NCBI GenBank assembly: GCA_041686955.1
Contig: JAWLCV010000144.1
Span: 1-5,939, forward strand
From: UBA7803 sp041686955
GTDB lineage: Bacteria; Pseudomonadota; Gammaproteobacteria; Pseudomonadales; Azotimanducaceae
Direction: 5' to 3'
DNA: 5,939 nucleotides
Shown here: in pieces, positions 1 through 5,918 of the stretch
Layout of the letters: each line of letters opens with the position of its first letter
Position numbering within the stretch: the stretch's first letter is position 1
Position numbers and translations under genes: made by a program
The notes under the pieces: model-generated
What the model was told of the DNA's origin: nothing
Database searches by the model: none
The model's input: only the letters and a program-made list of their open reading frames with translations

Positions 1-43
1 CATGTCCGTCCCATCAGCAAGCACGCCCCCAAAGGCGGCGCGT

Positions 44-72
44 ATTATAGGGAGGGGCCATATAGGGTTCAA
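44..72 (-). promoter_or_regulatory. Sigma70-type promoter reading out of the left end
   Basis: On the minus strand a -35 hexamer TTGAAC (72 to 67) is separated by exactly 17 bases from a perfect -10 hexamer TATAAT (49 to 44). The -35 matches TTGACA at its first four positions. A start site would fall near 36-38, so the transcript leaves the window. A direct repeat CCCTATA (67-61 and 52-46, minus strand) overlaps the spacer and the -10. The AT-rich patch stands out sharply from its GC-rich surroundings. In Pseudomonas and relatives the genes after parB are atpI and the ATP synthase operon, so this may be that operon's promoter. That assignment is inference, because no coding sequence of the next gene can be read here. 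Confidence 0.6.
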
Positions 73-89
73 TCAACATTCGCTTGGTC

Positions 90-126
90 GCTGTCCGCTG
101 TCCGCTATCCGCGCTCCGCTATCCGC
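90..126. repeat. Tandem heptanucleotide array, left arm
   Basis: Five consecutive 7-base units run on the plus strand without interruption. The first two are GCTGTCC, the third is GCTATCC, the fourth is the degenerate GCGCTCC, and the fifth is GCTATCC; a trailing GC ends the array at 126. The consensus is GCTRTCC. The array is noncoding and lies between the parB stop codon and the left-end promoter. Its complement recurs in inverted orientation at 166-193. Confidence 0.85.
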
Positions 127-193
127 AAGAGGCGCGCGGCTCCGCTCTGGCGACTCGTCTCCAGCGGAAAGCGGATAGCGGACGGCGGATAGC
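104..193 (-). other. Long stem-loop formed by the two heptad arrays downstream of parB
   Basis: Bases 104-126 are complementary to 171-193 at 21 of 23 positions; the only mismatch is a GC/CG swap in the middle. The loop is 44 bases (127-170) and holds its own imperfect palindrome at 142-167 (CCGCT...AGCGG with CTGG...CCAG inside). In the parB transcript this would fold into a long GC-rich hairpin directly after the TAG stop. No run of T follows on either strand, so it is not a textbook intrinsic terminator. It could still protect the 3' end of the mRNA, assist termination, or form a cruciform. Register shifts of 7 or 14 bases would allow alternative pairings. Confidence 0.6.
166..193. repeat. 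Tandem heptanucleotide array, right arm (inverted)
   Basis: Four consecutive 7-base units read on the plus strand: GGAAAGC, GGATAGC, GGACGGC and GGATAGC. Their reverse complements are variants of the GCTRTCC unit of the left array, so the two arrays are inverted relative to each other. The array ends one base before the complement of the parB TAG stop (195-197), so on the minus strand it begins almost immediately after translation ends. Confidence 0.85.
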
Positions 194-194
194 G

Positions 195-1070
195 CTACTT
201 CAAATGCCCGAGAATCCCCTCCAGCTCGTCCAGGCTCGAGTAGCTGATCGTCAGCTTGCCGCCGCCGCTGCCGCCATGGGCGATGCTGACCGGGGCGCCG
301 ATCCGCTCCGAAAGCTCCTGCTCCAGGCGCACCGTGTCCGGGTCCTTCGGCGGTGATGCCCCGTTACGGCGTGCCGCTCCCGCGGCGGAGCCGCGCTGCT
401 GACGTTGTCTGACCAGGGCTTCGGTCTGCCGTACGGAAAGCTGCTTGGTGGCCACCTCCGCGGCCAGCCGCTCCTGATCCAGGGGCGGCAGGGTGAGCAG
501 CGCCCGGGCGTGGCCCATCTCGAGGGCTCCCCGCTCGAGCAGCTCGCGCACCGGCGCCGCCAGGTTCAACAGTCGCAGCAGGTTCGTCACCGCCACCCGC
601 GACTTGCCCACCGCATCCGCCACCTGCTGCTGGGTGAGCTCGAACTCGTCCTTCAGCCGCTGCAGGGCGAAGGCCTCTTCCAGCGGATTGAGGTCTTCCC
701 GCTGGATGTTCTCGATGAGCGCCATGGCCGAGGCCTGCTCGTCGCTGACCTCCTTGACGATGGCCGGAATGCGGGTGAGCCCGGCGAGCTGGGCCGCCCG
801 CCAGCGCCGCTCGCCGGCGATGAGCTCGTATCCACCCTGGGGCCGGGGTCGCACCACGATGGGTTGCATCAGCCCCTGGGCCCTGATGGACGCCGCCAGC
901 TCCTCGAGGCTTTCCTGAGTGAAGGTTCGCCGCGGCTGATAGCGCCCGCGCACCACCGACTCCACCGGCAGCTCGTTCTGCTCCGCCGCCGGCTCGGCCC
1001 TGCTGCTGACGCTGCCCGCGTCGCCGGACAGCAACGCGTCCAGTCCCCGCCCCAGTCGTTTTCTGCTCAC
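195..1070 (-). CDS. parB: Chromosome partitioning protein ParB (Spo0J family)
   Basis: ParB is the CTP-dependent DNA clamp that loads at parS sites, spreads, and works with ParA to segregate the replication origin. The 291-residue product has the whole family layout. An N-terminal RKRLGRGLDALL segment (3-14) contacts ParA. CTP-binding boxes follow: RGRYQPRR (41-48), GERRWRA (86-92) and ENIQREDLNPLEEA (120-133). The helix-turn-helix is near 145-170 (LTQQQVADAVGKSRVAVTNLL), and MGHARALL follows at 185-192. A low-complexity linker spans about 222-243, and the C-terminal dimerisation domain runs to residue 291. The start is GTG: its bases form a GTGA overlap with the parA stop, and the protein begins exactly at the conserved N-terminal motif. 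No good Shine-Dalgarno lies close to the start, so coupling to parA translation is likely. The stop is TAG. It is the last gene of the run and is followed by the heptad stem-loop. Confidence 0.97.
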   Translation of the reverse strand: MSRKRLGRGLDALLSGDAGSVSSRAEPAAEQNELPVESVVRGRYQPRRTFTQESLEELAASIRAQGLMQPIVVRPRPQGGYELIAGERRWRAAQLAGLTRIPAIVKEVSDEQASAMALIENIQREDLNPLEEAFALQRLKDEFELTQQQVADAVGKSRVAVTNLLRLLNLAAPVRELLERGALEMGHARALLTLPPLDQERLAAEVATKQLSVRQTEALVRQRQQRGSAAGAARRNGASPPKDPDTVRLEQELSERIGAPVSIAHGGSGGGKLTISYSSLDELEGILGHLK

Positions 1071-1855
1071 GTGGCTACCCGAATCTCCGCATGTTCACCG
1101 TGCTTGCGCCGCAACTCCCCCGCCAGCGCCATGTACGCCACGGCCCCCCGGGAGTGGCGGTCGTAGAGTATGGCGGGCAACCCGTGACTCGGCGCCTCGG
1201 CCAGGCGCACGTTGCGCGGAATCACGGTCCGGAACACCTTGTCGCCGAAGTACTGGATGAGCTGGCGGGAGACGTCCCGGGTCAGGCTGTTGCGCGGATC
1301 GTACATGGTCCGCAGCAGGCCCTCGACCGCGAGCTCCGGATTGCCCCGCGCGCGCACGCCTTCGATGGTCTCCAGCAGGGCGGTGAGCCCCTCCAGGGCG
1401 TAGTACTCGCACTGCATCGGTATGAGCACGCCATGGGCGGCGATGAGGGCGTTCAAGGTGAGGATGTTCAACGACGGCGGGCAGTCGATCACCACGTAGT
1501 CGTAGCGGCCCACGTCGTCCGCCAGGCGGTCGCGCATGCGGAACTCCCTGCGCTCCTGCCGCAGCAGCTCCAGCTCCGCCGCGGTGAGGTCGGTATTGCC
1601 GGGGACGATCTCGTAGCCCCCGGAGCAGCGGCGGGTCACCTCGCCGAGGGCCACGCCGTCGATGAGCCAGTCGTAGATGCTGGTCTCGAGATCGCTCTTG
1701 TCCACACCCGACCCCATGGTGGCGTTTCCCTGGGGGTCCAGGTCCACCAGCAGCACCCGGCTCCCCGACATGGCCAGGGACGCAGCCAGGTTCACGGTCG
1801 TGGTGGTCTTGCCGACGCCACCTTTCTGGTTCGCGATCGCGATGATTCTCGTCAC
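1067..1855 (-). CDS. parA: Chromosome partitioning ATPase ParA (Soj family)
   Basis: ParA is a cytosolic P-loop ATPase that binds DNA non-specifically when dimeric with ATP and provides the gradient along which ParB-parS complexes move. From the GTG at 1855 the product is 262 residues. The deviant Walker A is KGGVGKTT (11-18), including the signature lysine K11. Walker A' is VDLDPQGN (37-44) and Walker B is YVVIDCPPS (120-128). The segment PRNVRLAEAPSHG (213-225) is typical of chromosomal Soj/ParA. The protein lacks the N-terminal helix-turn-helix extension of plasmid type Ia ParA. A longer open frame runs upstream to 1948, but the 31 extra residues (arginine- and glycine-rich) resemble an out-of-frame reading of rsmG. 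The GTG at 1855 has a GGAG Shine-Dalgarno 7 bases ahead and forms a GTGA overlap with the rsmG stop. The stop codon TGA again overlaps the parB start by 4 bases. Confidence 0.97.
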   Translation of the reverse strand: MTRIIAIANQKGGVGKTTTTVNLAASLAMSGSRVLLVDLDPQGNATMGSGVDKSDLETSIYDWLIDGVALGEVTRRCSGGYEIVPGNTDLTAAELELLRQERREFRMRDRLADDVGRYDYVVIDCPPSLNILTLNALIAAHGVLIPMQCEYYALEGLTALLETIEGVRARGNPELAVEGLLRTMYDPRNSLTRDVSRQLIQYFGDKVFRTVIPRNVRLAEAPSHGLPAILYDRHSRGAVAYMALAGELRRKHGEHAEIRVAT

Positions 1856-2580
1856 GCCCTGTCTCCAGTCTCCCCCGCTCGGGGCTCGCCATCCGCGGTG
1901 CGCTCGATCACCAGCAGCTCGTGGGGCTCCTCGCGCCCGGGGATGCACAGATGCTTCCGTTCCCGCAGCCGCCCGCCGGGCAGGTCACCGGGTTCTTCCG
2001 GCTCCCCTGCCGATCGGCTGCGATGCATGATCAGCATGCACCCCCCCGGGTGCAGCCGTTCGCCGGCCAGAGCCCACACCTGTGTCACACCGGCCACCGC
2101 CCGGCACACCACCGTGTCGAACGGTGTCTCGGCGGGCAACGCCCGGACGTCTCCGCACCAGGCGCGAACGTTCGAGAGGCCGAGGCTGCGCACCACCTGA
2201 TGGAGGAAGCGGATCTTGCGCTCGCTCCGGTCCACCAGGGTGAACGACACATCGCCCCGAGCGATGGCCAAGGGTACCCCGGGGAGCCCGGCGCCGGTAC
2301 CCAGATCCAGCACCCGGCTGCCCCGCAGGTACGGCGCGATGCTCAGGGAGTCCAGCAGGTGCCTGACCAGCAAGCGGTGCGTATCGCGCCGGGACACCAG
2401 GTTGAACGCCCGGTTCCAGCGCAGCAGCAGGTCCCGGAAACGCAACAGCGCTTCCGCCTGACGGTCGTCCAGCGCCACCCCCACGGCGGCCGCGTCCGCC
2501 ACCAGCCGGGACAGCTCCGCGCCGCCCTCGGCGGAACGGCGCCGAGCGGAGGTTCCCCCGGCCGGGGGCCCCTCAGGCAC
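1852..2580 (-). CDS. rsmG: 16S rRNA (guanine-527-N7)-methyltransferase RsmG (GidB)
   Basis: RsmG uses S-adenosylmethionine to methylate N7 of G527 in the 530 loop of 16S rRNA; loss of the family enzyme gives low-level streptomycin resistance in several bacteria. From the GTG at 2580 the product is 242 residues. It has the N-terminal helix LLLRWNRAFNLVS (51-63), LVRHLLDSL (71-79), the SAM-binding loop LDLGTGAGLPG (91-101) and the acidic LVDRSERKIRFL strand/helix (115-126). The Arg-containing FDTVVCRAV follows at 154-162. The open frame extends upstream to 2880, but that part is an out-of-frame reading of mnmG. GTG at 2580 is chosen because it overlaps the mnmG stop by 8 bases. GTGs at 2619 and 2502 are alternatives (255 and 216 residues), and none has a strong Shine-Dalgarno. 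With this start the protein has about 20 extra N-terminal residues compared with E. coli (207). The stretch where the family usually shows a conserved Lys-Gly reads IMHRSRS (184-190) here, and the tail is rich in Gly, Glu and Pro. Confidence 0.93.
   Translation of the reverse strand: MPEGPPAGGTSARRRSAEGGAELSRLVADAAAVGVALDDRQAEALLRFRDLLLRWNRAFNLVSRRDTHRLLVRHLLDSLSIAPYLRGSRVLDLGTGAGLPGVPLAIARGDVSFTLVDRSERKIRFLHQVVRSLGLSNVRAWCGDVRALPAETPFDTVVCRAVAGVTQVWALAGERLHPGGCMLIMHRSRSAGEPEEPGDLPGGRLRERKHLCIPGREEPHELLVIERTADGEPRAGETGDRA
1863..1866 (-). promoter_or_regulatory. Shine-Dalgarno of parA that decides its start
   Basis: On the minus strand GGAG lies 7 bases before the GTG at 1855. It supports this GTG over the upstream in-frame start at 1948, which would add 31 residues ahead of the conserved ParA beginning. 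The site is inside the last codons of rsmG. Confidence 0.65.
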
Positions 2581-4477
2581 CAACGGCGCTGTCCGAGCCG
2601 TCAGACGCCGCGGCGCCACGTTTTCTGGCGTGGACCAAGAGGAGCGACAGCGCCGCCGGCGTAATGCCGGGAATCCGCGCCGCCCGCGCCAGCGTCTCGG
2701 GTCGGACATCCGCGAGCTTCTGTCGCAGCTCGTTGGAGAGCCCGGGAATGTCGTCGAAGGGCAGGTCCCGCGGCAGCTCGATGCTCTCGTGGCGGCGCAC
2801 GCGAGCGATGTCCTCCTCCTGACGGCGGATGTAGCCCTCGTACTTGGCCTCGATCTCCACCTGCTGACCCACCTGGACATCCCGTACGCCGAGCTCCACC
2901 ACTTCCGCGAGCTGCGCCATGCTCACCGCGGGCCGCCGGAGGAATTCGAGGAGGGTGAGGTCGCGAGCGATGCGTTCGCCGGTCGCGCTCGCAAGCGCCC
3001 CCGCCAGCACCGACCCCGGCCGCACCAGCGTGGTCTCCAGCCGCTCGGCCAGGGCCGTCACCGCTGTCCGCTTCTCCCGGTAGGCCTGCCAGCGCGCCTC
3101 GCCCACCACGCCCAGCTCCCGGCCGACTCCGGTGAGCCGATGGTCCGCGTTGTCCTCCCGGAGTCGCAGCCGGTATTCGGCCCGGCTGGTGAACATCCGG
3201 TAGGGCTCGTTGGCCCCCTGGGTGACCAGGTCGTCCACCAGCACGCCCAGGTAGGCCTCGTCGCGGCGCGGCCACCACGCCGGCTGCCCCGCCACCTTGC
3301 GGGCGGCGTTGATGCCGGCAAGCAGGCCCTGCGCCGCCGCCTCCTCGTAGCCCGTGGTGCCGTTGATCTGGCCGGCGAAGAACAATCCCTCCAGAGCGCG
3401 GGTCTCCAGCGAGTAGTGCAGGTCCCGGGGATCGAAGTAGTCGTACTCGATGGCGTAGCCGGGGCGGGTGATGTGCGCCCGCTCGAATCCGGCGATGCTC
3501 CGCACCAGCGCGAGCTGCACGTCGAACGGCAGGCTGGTGGAGATACCGTTCGGGTAGAGCTCGCAGCTTTCCAGGCCCTCGGGCTCCACGAATACCTGGT
3601 GCTTCACCCGCTCGGCGAAGCGCACCACCTTGTCCTCGATGCTCGGGCAGTAGCGGGGCCCGGTGCCTTCTATCACCCCGGAGTACAGCGGCGACCGGTC
3701 GAGGCCGGCACGGATGATGTCGTGGGTGGTCGGGTTGGTGTAGGTGATGTGGCAGGGCACCTGGCGAGGATGCTGATCCGGCGTCCCCAGCATGGACAGG
3801 CACGGCGTGGGATCGTCTCCCGGTTGCACCTCCATGACCGAGAAATCCACCGTGCGGCCGTCGATGCGCGGCGGCGTCCCGGTCTTCAGCCGGCCCACCC
3901 GGAACGGCAGCGCGCGCAGCCGGCTTGCGAGGTCGTTGGCGGGTGCATCCCCCGCACGACCTCCGGGATGGTTGTCCAACCCGATGTGAATGCGACCGCC
4001 GAGAAAGGTGCCGGTGGTCAGAACCACGGCGCCGGCCCGGAAAACCAGGCCCATCTGGGTGCGCACGCCGGTGACCCGGTCGCCCTCCACCACCAGATCC
4101 ACCACGGGCTGCTGGAACAGCAGCAGATTCTCCTGCGCCTCCAGCAGCGACCGCACTGCCTGACGGTACAGCACCCGGTCCGCCTGGGCCCGGGTTGCGC
4201 GCACCGCCGGCCCCTTGGCGGCGTTCAGCACCCGGAACTGGATCCCGGCCAGGTCCGCCGCCCGGGCCATTATGCCGTCCAGCGCGTCGATCTCCCGCAC
4301 CAGGTGGCTCTTGCCGATTCCGCCGATGGCGGGGTTGCACGACATGGCACCGATGGTTTCCAGGCTCTGGGTGAGCAGCAGGGTGCTCGCCCCCATCCGC
4401 GCAGCGGCCATGGCCGCCTCGCAGCCGGCGTGCCCGGCCCCGATCACGATCACGTCGAAGAATTGCGGATGCTGCAT
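2573..4477 (-). CDS. mnmG: tRNA uridine-5-carboxymethylaminomethyl modification enzyme MnmG (GidA)
   Basis: MnmG is the FAD/NADH-binding subunit of the MnmE-MnmG complex, which adds aminomethyl or carboxymethylaminomethyl groups to C5 of wobble uridine 34 in tRNAs reading split codon boxes. The product is 634 residues, close to the E. coli length of 629. The dinucleotide-binding motif GAGHAG is at 13-18. C47 in SCNPAIGGIGK and C277 in GPRYCPSIEDK are at the same positions as the two functionally important cysteines of the E. coli protein. The second family signature, AGQINGTTGYEEAAAQGL, begins at 368. The C-terminal helical domain (about 545-620) includes the KYEGYIRRQ and LPFDDIPGLS segments used in tRNA/MnmE binding. 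The start is ATG with GGTGA 7 bases ahead. It follows mnmE after 54 bases with no terminator-like hairpin, so cotranscription is likely, and its TGA stop overlaps rsmG. Confidence 0.98.
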   Translation of the reverse strand: MQHPQFFDVIVIGAGHAGCEAAMAAARMGASTLLLTQSLETIGAMSCNPAIGGIGKSHLVREIDALDGIMARAADLAGIQFRVLNAAKGPAVRATRAQADRVLYRQAVRSLLEAQENLLLFQQPVVDLVVEGDRVTGVRTQMGLVFRAGAVVLTTGTFLGGRIHIGLDNHPGGRAGDAPANDLASRLRALPFRVGRLKTGTPPRIDGRTVDFSVMEVQPGDDPTPCLSMLGTPDQHPRQVPCHITYTNPTTHDIIRAGLDRSPLYSGVIEGTGPRYCPSIEDKVVRFAERVKHQVFVEPEGLESCELYPNGISTSLPFDVQLALVRSIAGFERAHITRPGYAIEYDYFDPRDLHYSLETRALEGLFFAGQINGTTGYEEAAAQGLLAGINAARKVAGQPAWWPRRDEAYLGVLVDDLVTQGANEPYRMFTSRAEYRLRLREDNADHRLTGVGRELGVVGEARWQAYREKRTAVTALAERLETTLVRPGSVLAGALASATGERIARDLTLLEFLRRPAVSMAQLAEVVELGVRDVQVGQQVEIEAKYEGYIRRQEEDIARVRRHESIELPRDLPFDDIPGLSNELRQKLADVRPETLARAARIPGITPAALSLLLVHARKRGAAASDGSDSAVGA

Positions 4478-4489
4478 GGTGAAATCACC
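4478..4489 (-). promoter_or_regulatory. Ribosome binding site of mnmG inside a small inverted repeat
   Basis: On the minus strand GGTGA (4489-4485) is a full match to part of the anti-Shine-Dalgarno and ends 7 bases before the ATG. It belongs to a 12-base inverted repeat GGTGATTTCACC that directly abuts the start codon. In mRNA, GGUG could pair with CACC across a 4-base AUUU loop and partly hide the site. The 4-bp stem is short, so a regulatory effect is only a possibility. Confidence 0.5.
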
Positions 4490-4531
4490 CGGCGAAGCGG
4501 TATGCGATGGCGAACGGCACAGTATAAGGGC

Positions 4532-5884
4532 CTACTTGCCGATACAGAAACTGGCGAAGATCTCGCCGAGCAGGTCGTCGGCGGTGACGGTGCCGACGAT
4601 GCTGCCGAGAGCCTGATGCGCCGCCCGGAGCTCTTCCGCCACCAGCTCGGCGGCCGCCCCCGTCCGGAGCAGCCCGGCCGCCCGGTCGACGGCCGCCGCC
4701 GCCGTTTTCAGGGCCTCGATGTGACGGCGCCGGGCGGTGAACGCGGTGCCTTCGCCGGCGTAACCCACCCGGGCCTTGATGGCCGCCACCAGCGCTGGAA
4801 TGCCTGCGCCGGTGAGGGCGGATACCCGCACCGTCGCGACGTCCCCGCCGGCCGCCGCGTAGGGGCCCGGGCTGGCCCCGCTCAGATCGACCTTGTTGCG
4901 CACCCGCAGCAGACGAGCCGGCTCCAGGCCCGCCGCGAGCAGATCCTCGAGCATGGCGTCCTCGGCGCCGGTCCGGTCGTCTTCCAGGAGCAGCACCAGG
5001 TCGGCCTCGAGCGCCTGCTCCCGCGCCCGCCGAATCCCCTCCCGTTCCACGGGGTCCCGAGCCTCGCGCAGTCCCGCGGTGTCGACGATCTGAATCGGCA
5101 GGCCGTCCAGGGTGAGATCCGCGCGGATCAGATCCCGGGTGGTGCCGGGAATCTCGGTGACGATGGCTCGATCCTCGCCGGCCAGGCGGTTCAGCAGGCT
5201 CGACTTGCCCACATTCGGCTCGCCGACCAGGGCGACGGCCACTCCGTCCCGCAGCAGTACACCCTGACGGGTCTCGCGCAGCAGCGCGTCGAGGCGGCGG
5301 CGGAGGTCCGCCACCCGCTCGGGCACCCGGCCCTCGGCGAGGAAATCCTCGTCCTCCTCGGGAAAGTCCATGGCGGCTTCGACGAACACCCGCAACTCCA
5401 GCACCGCCTGGTCCACGCCGGTCACCGCCCGCGAGAACTCCCCCTTGAGCGAGCGCATGGCGCCCCGGGCGGCCGCCCCGGAGGCGCTGGCGATGAGGTC
5501 TGCCACGGCCTCGGCCTGGGCCAGATCGAGCTTACCGTTCAGGAACGCCCGCTCGGTGAACTCCCCCGGGCGCGCCAGCCGGGCGCCGCTGGCGAGGGCC
5601 GCGTCCAGCACGAGCTGGAGGACCACCGGGCCGCCGTGGCCCTGGAGCTCCACCACGTCTTCGCCGGTGAAGGAGCCGGGACCGGCAAAGGCAATGGCGA
5701 TGCCCGCGTCGATCACGCGGCCGGCGGGGTCCCGGAACTCAGCGTAGGCGGCGCGCCGGGGCAGGAGCCTGCGTCCGGTCAGGCGCTGCCCGATGGCGGC
5801 GGCCGCCGGCCCGGATATCCGCACCACGCCGATGCCCCCCATGCCGGGGGCCGTGGCCACCGCGGCGATGGTGTCCGCATCCAC
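4532..5884 (-). CDS. mnmE: tRNA modification GTPase MnmE (TrmE)
   Basis: MnmE is the folate-binding, dimerising GTPase that partners MnmG in modifying wobble U34 of tRNA. The product is 450 residues (E. coli has 454). The N-terminal tetrahydrofolate-binding domain covers about 1-118: DTIAAVATAPGMGGIGVVRISG at its start, then SFTGEDVVELQGHGG (71-85) and PGEFTERAFLNGKLDLAQAEAV (106-127). A helical domain is split around the inserted G domain. The G domain shows G1 GEPNVGKSS (221-229), G2 GTTRD (247-251), G3 DTAG (268-271) and G4 NKVD (330-333). The C-terminal FCIGK (446-450) carries the family's essential Cys447. The start is a GTG that places the conserved DTIAA at residues 4-8, as expected. 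The reading frame stays open upstream to the window edge, but that stretch (rich in Ala, Gly, Arg and Pro) does not look like MnmE. The Shine-Dalgarno is poor (a G-run close to the start). The stop is TAG. Confidence 0.97.
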   Translation of the reverse strand: MDADTIAAVATAPGMGGIGVVRISGPAAAAIGQRLTGRRLLPRRAAYAEFRDPAGRVIDAGIAIAFAGPGSFTGEDVVELQGHGGPVVLQLVLDAALASGARLARPGEFTERAFLNGKLDLAQAEAVADLIASASGAAARGAMRSLKGEFSRAVTGVDQAVLELRVFVEAAMDFPEEDEDFLAEGRVPERVADLRRRLDALLRETRQGVLLRDGVAVALVGEPNVGKSSLLNRLAGEDRAIVTEIPGTTRDLIRADLTLDGLPIQIVDTAGLREARDPVEREGIRRAREQALEADLVLLLEDDRTGAEDAMLEDLLAAGLEPARLLRVRNKVDLSGASPGPYAAAGGDVATVRVSALTGAGIPALVAAIKARVGYAGEGTAFTARRRHIEALKTAAAAVDRAAGLLRTGAAAELVAEELRAAHQALGSIVGTVTADDLLGEIFASFCIGK

Positions 5885-5897
5885 CGCCCCCGGACGG

Positions 5898-5911
5898 GCT
5901 GCCCCGGCAGC
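5898..5911. other. Small GC hairpin between the upstream gene end and mnmE
   Basis: GCTGC (5898-5902) and GCAGC (5907-5911) form a perfect 5-bp stem with a 4-base CCCG loop. It lies in the short gap before the mnmE GTG and covers much of the mnmE leader. No T-run follows, so it is not an intrinsic terminator. In such GC-rich sequence a 5-bp stem can easily arise by chance. Confidence 0.3.
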
Positions 5912-5918
5912 GGCCCGC

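Noticed and set aside
1..14. ATG codons at 3-1 and 14-12 on the minus strand as the start of the next gene
   Set aside because: Too little coding sequence remains in the window to judge, and neither has a convincing Shine-Dalgarno; mentioned only in connection with the promoter.
1063..1078. CACGTG core at the parA/parB junction considered as a parS site
   Set aside because: Only the 6-base core matches the parS palindrome TGTTTCACGTGAAACA; at most one of the flanking positions agrees. The core arises from the GTGA overlap and the codon before it.
1698..1706. TTGTCCACA, one mismatch from the DnaA box TTATCCACA
   Set aside because: It is a single copy inside parA coding sequence with no cluster and no AT-rich unwinding region, so there is no support for an origin here.
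1856..1948. N-terminal extension of ParA from an upstream in-frame start
   Set aside because: The extra residues are Arg/Gly/Ala-rich and out of frame with rsmG. The GTG at 1855 has a Shine-Dalgarno and gives the normal ParA beginning.
1091..2200. Long plus-strand open frame of 369 codons opposite parA and rsmG, and similar ones at 405-1166 and 1921-2664
   Set aside because: They lie antisense to recognisable genes, have compositions rich in Arg, Gly, His, Pro and Gln with no recognisable motif, and are expected from GC-rich codon bias.
2601..4340. Minus-strand open frame of 579 codons inside mnmG
   Set aside because: It is an alternative frame of mnmG, full of Gly/Arg/Ala with no family motif, while the mnmG frame carries every expected signature.
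4521..4549. TATACT as a possible -10 for a separate mnmG promoter on the minus strand
   Set aside because: The -10 is decent, but no -35 at 16 to 18 bases upstream scores above about two of six matches; an internal promoter is possible but not supported.
5043..5058. CGTTCCACGGGG-type sequence in mnmE considered as a parS site
   Set aside because: About 11 of 16 positions match a TGTTCCACGTGGAACA-like site, the palindrome is broken at its centre and right arm, and the bases encode a normal MnmE segment (DPVEREG).
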